Under the pieces are notes generated by a model. The model did no database searches. It had not been told where the DNA came from and saw nothing but the letters and a program-made list of their open reading frames with translations. Below are positions 1-12,100 of a stretch of 18,991 bases of DNA, piece after piece; the first letter of the stretch is position 1, and every line of letters begins with the position of its first letter. The stretch comes from Baffinella frigidus (lineage: Eukaryota > Cryptophyceae > Cryptomonadales > Baffinellaceae): NCBI GenBank assembly GCA_026770585.1, contig MU647297.1:38323-57313 (forward strand). Direction: 5' to 3'. The position numbers and the translations under genes are program-made.

Positions 1-44
1 TGCAGCGACGCGGGCCAGTTGGCCTCGGAGTTCCCGAGAAGCAC
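1..44 (-). repeat. Echo of exon 21 (44 bp, one mismatch)
   Basis: A copy of 133-176 with one substitution, lying in the intron after exon 21. It lacks the acceptor and exon start, and it runs off the window edge. Confidence 0.9.
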
Positions 45-126
45 ACCCTCTCTGATTTTGTCTCTGTCTCTGTCTTCCTCTCTCCATCTCCCTCTCTCTC
101 CATCTCCCTCTCTCTCTCTCTCGCAC
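45..126. repeat. CT-rich low-complexity tract
   Basis: Runs of CTCT/TCTG with two CCATCTCC units, between the two exon-21 copies. On the transcript it is purine-rich (GA). Confidence 0.85.
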
Positions 127-191
127 CGGCCGTGCAGCGAAGCGGGCCAGTTGGCCTCGGAGTTCCCGAGAAGCACGCCGAGCGCCACCGC
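127..191 (-). CDS. ATM: ATM-like exon 21 (start of kinase C-lobe)
   Basis: 21 codons plus CG (AVALGVLLGNSEANWPASLHG in two parts: AVALGVLLGN, SEANWPASLHG). Acceptor CGCGCAG, donor GTGCGA. The position fits the T-V-x-I-x-x-x-L helix after the hinge W in ATM. The expected Gly-Ala-His-x-Arg-Tyr motif is not clear. The exon's inner 44 bases recur at the window's left edge. Confidence 0.75.
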
Positions 192-3100
192 CTGCGCGAT
201 TACGGTTTGGGGTTTGGGGTTTGGGGTTTGGGGTTTGGGGTTTGGGGTTTGGGTGTTTCGGTTTAGGGCTCAGGGTTTGGAGTTTAAGGTTTAGGGTTAA
301 GATGTGGGGTTTAGGGTTTGGGATTTGAAGTTTAGGGTTCAGGATTTCTGGTTTCAGATTTCGGGTTGAGGGTTCCGTGTTGTGGGTTTCAGGTTTAGGG
401 TGCGGGTTTCAGGTTTAGGGTGCGGGGTTAAGGGTTGCCTGTTCGACCCACTCTACGACGCCCGCGTTCGCCGACAGCGGGATCACCTGTCGTTTTACAG
501 TTCAGAATTCAAGGTTGCAGGGTGTAAGGTTGGGGATGACAATTTTCACAGGCATCTAGCGGTTGCCGATTACGGTCTAGGGTTTGGGGACCCTATTTCC
601 TACCCCTATCTCCTAGACCCTGAATCCGGATTGACCCTATTCCGAGGCAGAGAGTCCTCTCCAGGGCGGGTTGCACAGCATAATCCGGGAAGGCTGGGAA
701 GGCGGATTCCAGGCTACCAGGAATCCGGGCAGGTTTTGGACCGGGACACCCTCTACTTATCAACACCTTCTCGTTCTCTTCCTATCTTCCTGTGTTCCTC
801 GATCCCTCTGTGCAGAACCACCCTAGATTTTACGCGGAGCAATTGTAAAAAACAATGGCTCTAGTAGAGTCCCTGTCAGGTACTTTCGATCCACTTTTGG
901 CGTGCATTCCCCCTGAAATTCGAGAAATTGACTTTTGCGATTGCTCCTCGTCTGATCTTGGGTGGTCCGGGAAGGCTTTGTACCATTCCAGGAATCCGGC
1001 CAGGCTTTGGACCAGAACGCCCTCTACTTTAATGGGGTAATGGACTAAAAAGGGGGTAGTTAGGCCTACGGGATTGCCTAGGACCTCCCTACTGTAGGCC
1101 AAAATACTATGACGTTTTGGTCATGGGGGCCGTACGGCCTACGGTAGGCAATTCCGTAGGCCTATCCACCCCATGTTTAGTCCGTTGGCCTATGAACTCA
1201 TCAACACCATCACGTTCTCTTCCTATGTTCCTCTTTTCCCCGATTCCTCTGTGTCACTGTGACAGCGAACCGTGTGAGACGCCCCAAACCCTAATCGCTG
1301 AACCTAAAGCCCAGCCTGACCTTGTATGTGCCGATGTCGAGTCCGCGAAGCCGGCACGGACCGGGATGAAATCACGATCACGGGCTCCAATTCAGGCCAC
1401 TTTTGGCGTTTTGGTCAAAACTCAAAACTCTAAAACCTCAAGATCACGCCAAAAGTGGCCGGAATTGGAGCCCTTGTTCATGATTTCATCTCGGTCCGTG
1501 GCCGGCAGTTGCGAAAAGCGCACCATCAGCCTCGTTTCCTCTATGTCACGTCCTGCCAGACCTTGTATGTGCCGATGTCGAGACCGCGAAGCCGGCATTG
1601 CTTGTCCCCTTTGAGAAGAATCTGCGCCCAAAACCTCAGCATTAGCGTTTGGGGTTCAGGGTTTGGGGGTTAAGCTTTATGGTTTGCACGACGTTTGGAT
1701 CACAAAGCCGGCAATGCTTGTCCCCCTTTAAAAGAATCTGCGCCTCGCACCTGAGAATCATGCATCCTTTTTCTAGGTCAGAGCTGCGTCGTTAATCGAC
1801 GAAGCGTCTCGACCGATGACACAGTAATAACCATCTTCGGATTTTCCTCAGTCGCGAGACTAGAGCTCTCATCTAGTCGCGCGACGGAGAAATGGGACGA
1901 TCAACAATCAAAGTGCACTGGCCTTGCCCTTCTAGAGGGGGACACTGCTTGTCCCTCTTCAACATAATCTGCGCCCCAGACCTCAGCATCAGCGTTTAGG
2001 GTTCAGGGGTTGGGGGCTAGGGTTTAGAATTTGCACGACGTACCAACAAGTAATATGAGAATGAAGCCTGTTTTCAGATTGGATGCTCTGGGCTGTGGCG
2101 GAGGCGGGCCTTTCCTTGCTCTGCATCCCTCGGGTCGGCAGACTATTCTCAAGTTGACATCCTGGGTCCGTGGTACAAATCCGTCAACTTTGGAGTGAGA
2201 AAGAGCCCAGGGTCCTGGCGCGCTACGTTGCTTTTGACGCTGGAGCCATTATAGCTCTTGTCTATGAGGCGGGCCCGTTGATCAAGGCTCATAGACTTTT
2301 GTATCACTCAACTCAAGGCTCAAGGGCCTGATTTAGGACCTGTATCGAGAGTAATGAAGAAGAAAAAGAAGCGCGCTTCATTTATCAGGACGGTAGCTGA
2401 GACCTGCATGACCGGGGTCCGTGGTACAAATCCGTCAACTTTGGTCTGCGAAAGAAAGACCTGCATGACTGCGAAGAGCTGGGCGGTGACGGCGTCTGGC
2501 CGCGGGTCTTCGCTTTTCACGACCTGCGTCCAAAATGTTTTCTTATTAAAATATGAATATTTTTATTTTATTATTACATGTGTTATTATTATTACACGAA
2601 CGTACACCGACTGGTAGCAAATAGACTGTGGCAGATTCTAGCCGCGGGTCTTCGCTCTTGACGACCTGTGTCGGAATTATTATCATTATTATAAATACAT
2701 ACACGACTAGTAGCAAATTGAGACAACCATATGGATGTTTCATGAGGAATATTAAGGGGGGTTCAATTTCTTCTGCATGATTGGTATCCCGATGCACTCT
2801 AATGCAAGACTTTGAATCAACCTACCACGCTCCGTGTGATGGACCCCTTTCACACAGTGGGCTTCGAAGCGAACCTCGACGAGAATCATGGTCGAAATTC
2901 CGGTCATGAGAAATGGATAAGATTGTTACGTGAAAAACAGATGGATGTTGTCTGTGGGCTTCGAAGCGAATCTCGACGAAAATTATGGTCGAAACTCCAG
3001 TTATCAGCAATGGATAAGATTTTTATATGAAAAACAGATGGATGTTGTCTGCGAAGCCCACTGTCCACGCAAGAGTGTAGGGCAGAGTGGCCTGCAGGAG

Positions 3101-6100
3101 AAATAGTCAGATCTGACTATTTTTTAAGTTCATAAGTGGACATTCTCCCCAGAGAAAAATCGAAATTTCGGAAAGTTGGTACAAATTCCGTGTGAACGGA
3201 CTTGTTTTGCCAGGTCAGCCCTACACTCTTGTGTGGGGGTGATTGTCCCACATCCCTCACTTTTCTGTGTTGGTCTGGCCCCCAATAGGGAATGTCAACC
3301 GTTTCTTAAGGCTCATAGACTTGTGTGTCACTCAACTCAAGGCTCAAGGGCCTCTTTCAGGACCTGTATCGAGAGTAATAACGAAGAAAGAAGAAGGATG
3401 ACAACCTGCGTGAAGGGGTTGTTCGCACTGTCGTAGAAGGTGCACACTCCGGATAGGCGTGATCGTAGAGTGCACTTGCGCGGCGACGTCTCTTTATCTC
3501 TCCGTCACTCTGTCTCTGTGTCTCTCTGTCTGTCAGATACGCTTTAAAACGCCGACATCCCTCACGTTTATGTGTTGGTCTGGCCCCCAATGGGGAATGG
3601 CAACCTTATCAGGGAAACCTATTTTTCTTTCATTTGATGGCACCGAAAATTACTACACAATTCGTTTTTATTAGTAATATTCAAGCATTTGTGTAGTAAT
3701 TTACGTTGCCATCAAACTAAAGAAAATAGGATTCCCCGGATAAAACCTGCATGAAGGCGTTGTTCGCACTGTCGTAGCAAGTGATCTTCTTCGGCTTTGT
3801 GATCCCCCCAGGATACACGAACCTGCAGGTGTGTCCGGCAGCCAGCGGCGTCAGAGTTCCGCTGCCGAGCAAGCAAGGAACAACTCGGGCAGTTTTAAAG
3901 ATTTTCACCTGAAACCGAGGCCATATTCTGGCCTTTGACGTTTGGAATGTGCCGAGTTCGCTCGGAAGCGGTTTCGTGGAAGCGTTTTGAATTCAAAGAA
4001 CAGGTGTTTGGAAGAAGTGTCCTTTTGGGTACGGACCAACACTACGATTCGGATGATGAACACGGTGACCACGAACCCATCTCTACATCACAACGATTTC
4101 CATCGTTGATGGAAATGGTTGGCGCCAAGCACCGCGAACCCCTTGCTAACAGGACCGTCCTAAAAACACGCGAACCTGCGCGGGGGCGGCACCCAGCTGC
4201 TACCCCCTTCATGCCCCATTTTGCCCCTGCTGCCCCACCCCCTCTGAGGTTTTGGCGCTTCTGAGGCGAACCCGCCCTCAGAAGCGCTGCGGCGCTTTGA
4301 TGTCCGGCAAAGCACGGACACCCCCAAAACTTTTGGGATTTTTAGGAGGGGGGGGGGGGGAGAACTTTTTACTGAAGCGCGAAACCGTGGCCGATGCGAA
4401 AAGAGGAGAGTCAGCGGGCACGGTCGGCACGCGCACCACCCCCTTTTCGCCCCATGTGATCGCCCTGCCACACACCGTGGGGGTCAGCCAATCACTCGTA
4501 TGCGGGGAAACTTACTTTTCCTTTATTTGGTTCCAATGAAAATTAATACGTTACGTTCACTATGTGCCGATGGCGCGACCAGTGTACGAATGCGTGAATC
4601 GGAATCTCGCCGACGTGCCCGCCTCAAACCTGATGTGGATGTTGATTGTCCCATGTGCCTAACTCCGCGCCCTGAAGCGAAGAGGTCCAAAAAATCGTTA
4701 ACATGAATCCGTCTCGTGTCCTTCTATTGTTCGTGGTACAAATTGTGGTACAAATACTCAACGTGCCGACGTGCCTCAGGTCTGCAGTTGGTGTTGATTG
4801 TCCCATGCCCATCTCGTTGATACTCTTCTGTTTTGTTCTGGCCGTGGGGGCTGAGATGCCCAGTTCGAACGGTTCCCATCCTGGCTTCTAGTCTGTGAAT
4901 CGCGTGAAGCGTATTGAAGGGTAAAAAAGGAAAAGGGCACATACGAGGCATTTGTGTTCGGCTATATGGGCGGTAGGATAGAAAGGAGATGAAAACAGCA
5001 GATATGTTGTCGCAAGGAAGTAGGGGGGGTACCTGAGTAGAGGGGTGATGTCGCCTGAATCGCCGACTCGCCACTCCGGGTTCTGCTTCAGACCACAATC
5101 AGATCCAGATCCAGATCCAGAATCGATACAGCCCACTCCAGATTCTGATCCAGACCAGTTTCAGATTCAGATCCAGAATCGATGTCAGGGCCGAGATTGA
5201 GTTTCAACGCTGGTCAGATGGAAGGAGAAATGACGATTGAAACGCAACAGCCGCGTCAACTCATGAAACACACCTCGAAATGCATTCCAGGGAGGACACT
5301 CACAAAGCAAATCAAATTGACCACAAAGCAAATCAAATTGAACACAAAGCAAATCAAGTTGACCCCGCCGTTCCCATTGAGTTCGGGACGATTCAACGTT
5401 TGGGGTCTGGAGTTTGGAGTTTGGAGTTTGGGGTTTGGGGCGTGGCGACCTTGTTCTTGATGTCAAGCGCGGCCAATTCGATGTAGGCCCGGACCAGGAT
5501 CTGTGCGCCAACACTTCAATTAGCACATTTAAGAGTTTTATTGTAGAAATGGGCTCCGCGCGGAATTTTGGAACGTGAGGCAAGGAGCTGGTGCAAGCAG
5601 CATCCGGACGAGGCTCGATGTCGGGATCCCCTGAAGGAGCGGGGCTGCCCATCATGCAGTAGGCTTGGGATTTAAGCAGTAGGCTTGGTAGGCTTGGGAT
5701 TTAAGCAGTAGGTTAGTAGGCTTGGGATTTAAGATCGTTCTCTCTTCTAGGATATGACAGAGCTGGAAACCCCGACCCCCACGACGGGTTTCCAGAGTTG
5801 CTGCACGCATCATCAGTTCGAGGCTCAATGCTCAAAGTCACAGGAATCCCAGGATCTGGCAGCGCTGAAAAACAAAGAGACCCCCACGGTTGACTGGACC
5901 AGGCAGAATCCGTGCCGGGACGATAACTGACCTTAATAGGGTAACGGCCTGAAAATGGGGTTGTTAGGCCTACGGAATTGCCTAGGACCTCCTACCGTAG
6001 GCCGAAACTTTTTGGTCCTAGGATCCCTCGGCCTACGGTAGGAGGTCCTAGGCAATGCCGTTTGCCTAACTACCCCATTTTCAGGCCGTTACCCTATTAA

Positions 6101-9100
6101 CCTGGGCAGGAGCAGTATCAGGAATTCTCCGGTTCGTGGTGAGAGTGATTGGGAGACTTTGGTCTACACGGTGGACTACGAACCTTTCATCAAAGGTCAA
6201 CTTGCCAGATGCAATTAACTTGAATGATTTTCTGGTGCAAGTTGGTCACGTTGTCTGGTGCAAGTTGGTCAACACCCTGAATTCCAGCCCTAATGAAACA
6301 TTCGTAGCCCACCGTGTGGCGGCTTGCCAATCTGCGTGTGCTTCGGCAATTTAATCCCGCCGAGTATTCATAATGAATGCTATTATGGTGTATCTTAAGG
6401 GTGGAAATAAGACAGTCGTCTATCTCGACTTCGATACACCAGCATCGTATCAAAGATCCCCGAAATCGTATTCATCATGCATACTCGTCCGGAAGAAATC
6501 CCCCCTTCTTCTTTGCCCCCCCCCTCCTCAGTTCCCCTCTGGTGACACTCTCGCAGATGGTATGTGGGGTGGGGGGTTACGTGTGGGGGGTTGCATGATT
6601 TCACGGGTGCAGGGTTCTCGCCTCATCCGGCTCTTGACCCCCCTGTGCTCAATGTCTCTGGAGCCCCTCTTGCATGCCCCCTGGAGGGCCAGGGGGTCAA
6701 GGGGGTGGGAGACCCCCCCTTGACCCCCTGGCCTCAGTCAGCGTGAGGATTTCGCAGGGGACACTACTCAAAATGGAAAGGAGCAGTGTCAGGAAGTTCT
6801 CTGATTGGTGGTAAGCGTGATTGGGAGACCTGGAGCTGCTTGACGGTTTGCGTGTGCTGTCATGCAAAAAGCGAACGCCAGCGAGGTACTTAGAGCCTAC
6901 GGATTGCCTACGGTAGGAGCCCCCCTCCTACGACTTTTAAAAACCTTTTTGTTTTAAACGTCGCAGGAGGAGGGGGGGTTCCTACCGTAGGCTAAGGGGT
7001 CCGCTGGCGTTGGCTTGTGCCATTAGCTGGCGTTGGCTTGTGGCATTAGAGGCAGTTCCCCCCTCTTCGGAGGTTCCCTCCTCCTCAGTTTCCAGAGGGC
7101 CAAGGGGTCAAGGGGGTGGGATACCTCTCTCTCTGCTTGACGATTTGCATGTGCTGCGGGAGCTGAATTTTTATAAATCGGAAATTGATGGCATTGATAT
7201 ATTCGCAGGGGGAGGAGGCGGAGGAGCCGGTTCGATTGGTGGAAATGGTATAATAAACGAAATGGTATAACAAACGGAATGGTGGAAATGGTGGAGGAAA
7301 TTCTCCCTCCTCCTCGGGTCCTCCCTGGTGGCACTCTCGTAGATGGTATCTGGGGTGGGGGGCTGGGGGGGTGCGCGACCTCAGTCTGCTGGACGATTTG
7401 CGTGTGCTGCGGGGAGGCTTGCAGCTCCTTGATCAACTGCTGCGCCGCACCGATCTTCCCCTGCAGCCACACCACGGGGTTAGAAGGCATTTTCGGCCCA
7501 AATCGGGCCACCTTTCCGTTACCGTATCCGCAGGAACCCCCCTATGCCCCTACGGGTTGCCTACCATAGGGTCTCAGGTCGCATCGCGTAGGGGTTATTC
7601 AAAATCCCTTTGAAATCCGCTGTGTAGACACGCCCCACACTAGGGGATCTGTTTGTGTCTTCTATATCTCCTTATAGTGGACGTGGCTGTGTAAAGTCAC
7701 TCCGGTCATCCTGCATGGGGTAGTATCCCCACTCCGCGATCGTTCGGAGCGCCGCACACAGTGTGGGGACTGAGACCCGAAACTCTGAAACCTGAAGCCA
7801 AAACCCAAAGGCATCCACGGAGCGGGTCTGGCCACTCCAGGGGCGCGCTGAAGCCTTTGAAAGAGAGAGAGAGAGAGAGAGAGAGAGGGTGGGGCAATGG
7901 TAGGGATGAACCCTCCTCCGGGTTCAGGGTGTAAGTGGTAGGGTTCCGGTCTTGCCACTGAGCGTGGCCAACCCGCCTGACCAGAAGAAATGGGCAAACC
8001 GGGTCAAAATGAATGGACACACCGCGTGAGAGAGATACAGAGGACCTACCCTAACACATACCCGTCGGGGCCGGACTGATTGAGTATGTGTGGAAGGTAG
8101 GTATGCATTATGATGTCCACCCTTCAGGCATACTTCCTTGCAGGGGGAAAACGGGGGCCGGCCGAAGGAGTATGTGTGGAGGGTAAGTATGTGTGACGGT
8201 AGCCTGTGTTAGGGTAGGTGGACTGTATACCTTGTTTGCGCCGCCACCCTTATCGTCGTTTCTCGCCGCAAACATCTGCACCGTGCAACCAGAGAGCCCG
8301 CACGTCAATTCCCGTGGCACGCTGCCCAGCGCCAGGAATCGCCATTCGATAAATTCATAGGCAGCGGCCTGAAAATGGGGTAGTTAGGCATACGGTATTG
8401 CCTAGGACCTCCTACCGTAGGCCGAGGGATCCTAGGACCAAAAAGTTTCGGCCTACGGTAGGAGGTCCTAGGCAATTCCGTAGGCCTAACAACCCCATTT
8501 TCAGGCCGTTACCCTATTAACATCCGGAGAAACCAACGACACCTCCCGAGCGGATCCTCTCTAAGCAGGGACCCCTACTGTGTAGCACTCCGCCCCCAAT
8601 TTCGAAGTGACGGCTCAAATTCCCGAAGCATCGGCTCCAATTCCCGGTGATCCTCAAACATCCTAGTCTATCTCCCGGCGTGATCCGGGGCGGTAGAGCG
8701 CTGTGCAGAGAAGTTGGCCACGGGAAATAATGAAAAATTGGGAAATTGGAGCCATTTTGTCAACTTTTGAGAAATTTAGTACCATGAATTTCTCAAAAGG
8801 GGACAAAATGGCTCCATTTCCCCCATTTCCCCATTTTTCGGTGGCCAACTTCTCTGAACAGCGCTCGCCATTTCCATGATCCTCAAAACGCTAGCCGCAA
8901 TCAGATATTAAATGCTAGCCGCAATTGGATCTCTGAAATTCAACGCTCGCCGCAAGTAGATCTGGGGCGGTACGTGGAGGAGCATATCGTGGGGGTCTTC
9001 GCGGAGAAGGCGGGAGAGGAGCAAGCTGATCGCCCGCTGGAAGTCCGAGGAGGCTTTCGACTCGTCCAGCCGCGATACCACCTGGTTCGAAGCGTACGTT

Positions 9101-12100
9101 TGAGATTCTTAACGCTACACATAAGGCAATCAGCTCTCGGTCTGAGATTCGTCCACAGCCGCGATACCACCTGATCCACACCGCGAGTCGTTTTGTTTGA
9201 ATAGACACATTCGGAACACCAAGAAACACAGCTCGGGGGATCTGGGACTCGTCCAGCCGCGATACCACCTGTTTCAAACCGCGCATGTGAGATTCTTGAA
9301 GCTACGAATAAGGCAGCCCGCTCTCGGTGTGGGACTCGTCCAGCCTCGACACCACCTGTTTCAAACCGTGTGTGTGTGTGTGAAATTCTTGAATATACAC
9401 ATACGGGACACCAAGCAACCAAGCTCGCGGGATATTGGACTCGTCGAGCCGTGATACCACCTGCGTCATGCAAAAAACCTACGTTAACGCAGTTGTAACT
9501 TTGGTACAAAATTTATAATGGAAAACATTCTTGGGCTTTAAAAGTCCTGAAATCGCTTTTAAAATAGTTTTAGAGCCCGGTTGACCATCAACGGCTCCAG
9601 TAAGCCCACGTTAACCGACCCCTTAAGGGGTCCGTTAACGTAAGCTTTTTGCATTATGCGGCGGGCTCGTTCCTTGAGACGCACAGACGATTGTTTCACT
9701 CAACTCAAGGCTTAAGGTTCTTCGCAGGTGTAAGGGCATATCTAGGACATGTATCGAGAGTAATGGACGTCAATATTATGCGTCCACATGACTCGTCGAG
9801 CCTCGACACCACCTGGTTGTTGGCAGCGAGGGTGAGAGAGGGACCTTACAAGATCCAACGTCCACCGCGTGGGTTGGCCTCAACAAATGTACCATACGGT
9901 AAGGGGGTTGGTCCACGCAGGGCTGGAGGAGGGGGTATTTCAAAGTCTTTTTTTTGAGGGAAAATGGTATTCAAAAGTCAATTTTGAGAAGGAAACGGCT
10001 CCAAGGGCGCCCCAATGGCTCCAAGGGCGCCTGTGGAATACCCCCGCGTAGCGCCCTGTGTGGACCGCTGATACCACGCCAGATACTTGGCAGGGGTCGC
10101 CAAAAGTCAATTCCCCGGAAGGAACTACGGGGGATTGTTTACTTTTGGCATAGTTCCGTTGATTGATCACACTGCCCGACCGCTGAAGGCTCTCACCTGT
10201 GTGGGGATCAGGAGGCACCTGGCGCGCGACGAAGAGGAAGGGCCGCACTTGCTGCAGCTTCTGCAGCTCCTCCAGCATCACTTTGCTCACCTACGGAAGT
10301 GCCCCGACAGTCAGTTCCCGCCAGGGTCCTAGTGAATCCTCACCTACGGAAGATTCCCAGTACCAATGTCCTACTGAATGTGCCCTAGGACAGTCTTGTC
10401 CCGGTAGCGTTTCACCCCGCACTTGCTGCAGCTTCTGTCACCCCTCCCGCCCCACCTTGCTCACTTGCCAGGTGGGTACGTAGGGTCACCATGTAGGTGC
10501 TCAGGGGTTTAACATTCAAGGTTTAAGGGTTGATGTTCAGCGTCCATGGTTAGAGTTTAGGGTTTAGGATGTAGGGCGCAGCTCCTGTAACGCCTCCAGC
10601 ATTACCTTGCTCACTTGTCATTGTGACCCACAAGTCAGTACCAAGGTCCTACTGAATTTACCCTAGCACAGCTTTGTACCGGTAGTAGTGTTTCACCCCG
10701 CACTTGCTGCAGCTTCACTCCTGCAGCATCACCTTGCTCACCTGCAGAAGTGCTGAGGGTTCAAGGTTTGCGATTTGAGGATTAGAGTCTAGGAGTTACG
10801 ATTCACGGTTTAGGGTCTAGGGTTTAGGATTTAGGTTACAGATTCTCTAGCTCCTCTAGCATCTTTTTTCTCACCCGGCCTGGCACCCCGGGTTCAGCCG
10901 GGCATTTTAATAGTGGGAGGTCATAACTATATATTTGTGACATCGCGAGTTTTAAATGAGCTGAGTTCTTACCGGCTCCAATTTCTTTATAACAAGCCAA
11001 ACAGTTTTAAAATTTGTACCAGCAACGAGCGACTTTACAAATCTATAGTTATCAGCTCCGATTATAAATTTGTTCGGGTACCCCGGGGCGGGGCGGGTCT
11101 CGCGTGGAAGACCTGCGTAAGGCTTACGGGCGTATCTAGAACCGGTTTCGATAGTAATATCTAGAACCGGTTTCGATAGTAATATCTAGAACCGGTTTCG
11201 ATAGTGATATCTAGAACCGGTTTCGATGGTAACATCTAGAACCGGTTTCGATAGTGATATCTAGAACCGGTTTCGATGGAAATAATAAAGAATAAGAAGA
11301 CCTGGGTGGACGCGTCGTCTTCGCTAGAGCATCACTTTGTTCACCTGGTTTAGGGTTCGCTCCTCTAGCATTATTTTGGTCTATACACCCTTTCCGGGCA
11401 TGACCTGAGTGGAAGCTTCGTCGTCGCAGTTCTCGAACCAGAGATGCAGGATCCGGAACACGCACGCTTGGTACCTGGTTTGAGGGTTTCGGGTTTAAGG
11501 TTTATGATTTAGGGTGTTGAGGTTTGGGGTTTGGGGTTTGGGGTTTGGGGTTTGGGGTTTGGGGTCTAGGGTTTAGGGTTGGGGCTGTAGGGTTTAGGGT
11601 TTAGAGTTTAGGGTTCAGAGTGTAGGGTGTAGGGTGTGATGTGTAGGGTGTAGGGTTTAGGGTTTAGGGTTTAGGGTTTGGGGTTTAGGGTTTGGGGTTT
11701 AGGGTTTAGGATTTAGGGTTTAGGGTTCAGGGTTTAGGGAGTAGAGTTTAGGGTTTAGGGTTTAGGGTGTAAGGTTTCGGGTTCAGAGTACCGTCCCTCG
11801 CCCGAGGAGAGATTTTAGAGTTCAGGGTTTAGAGAGCAGAGTTTAGGGTTTGGGTTTAGGGTGTAAGGTTTCGGGTTCAGGGTACCGTCCCTCGCCCGAG
11901 GAGAGGTTGATGCTCTGCACGTAGTACCGAAGAGCGTCCTTCAGAAACACGATCCGGTTGCTCAACCTGACGACACACCAGCTTTCAGAAACATGATCCG
12001 GATGACCAACCTGCCCACACACGAGCTTTGATAAACACTATCCGGTTGCCCGATCTGACAAATCACGAACTTTCAGAAACACGATGTGGGTGCTCAACCC

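Larger units (their letters stand above)
9145..9812 (-). repeat. Five acceptor-side echoes of exon 11
   Basis: Each reads, on the transcript strand, an AAACAG-like acceptor, then GTGGTATCGCGGCTGGACGA or close, then diverges. Junctions at 9170, 9268, 9355, 9460 and 9812; the true one is at 9081. The first four are 87-105 bp apart and share intron flank (GCGCATGTGAGATTCTTGAA). Confidence 0.92.
10418..11344 (-). repeat. Five acceptor-side echoes of exon 10
   Basis: On the transcript, GTGAGCAAGGTGATGCTGGA-like starts with junctions at 10464, 10614, 10741, 10874 and 11344 (true 10290). 10741 keeps CTGCAG before the junction and 11344 keeps CCAG; others have lost AG or read CAAG. The exon-like parts contain stops or shifts, so they are not extra coding exons. 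Confidence 0.88.

Noticed and set aside
382-864. Plus-strand 160-codon frame
   Set aside because: It starts in telomere-like repeat and runs through duplicated intron sequence; it overlaps exon 20 on the other strand.
984-1021. Candidate kinase exon reading GVLVQSLAGFLEW with AG acceptor and GTAC donor
   Set aside because: It mimics the hinge motif, but 439-486 carries the full VIPLSANAGVVEWV motif with correct phase; this copy is part of a non-coding duplication next to element A1.
2857-3050. Protein repeat in the plus-strand frame at 2812-3030
   Set aside because: The period is 97 bp, so the frame shifts between copies.
3606-3747. Element B1 as a complete stand-alone intron (introner)
   Set aside because: Splicing it out would join exon 17 to sequence with no kinase similarity; the next kinase exon is at 2523 and an echo shows the older intron start.
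3935-4264. Plus-strand 109-codon frame starting MTFGMCRV
   Set aside because: It lies in intron 16, contains a small hairpin and a low-complexity end, and has no recognisable domain or splice partners.
11133-11282. CRISPR-like array of 25-bp repeats
   Set aside because: Units are directly abutting with no spacers, and the setting is an intron of a eukaryotic gene.
11478-11880. Chromosome end (true telomere)
   Set aside because: The repeat is degenerate, internal, and bounded on both sides by exons of the same gene.
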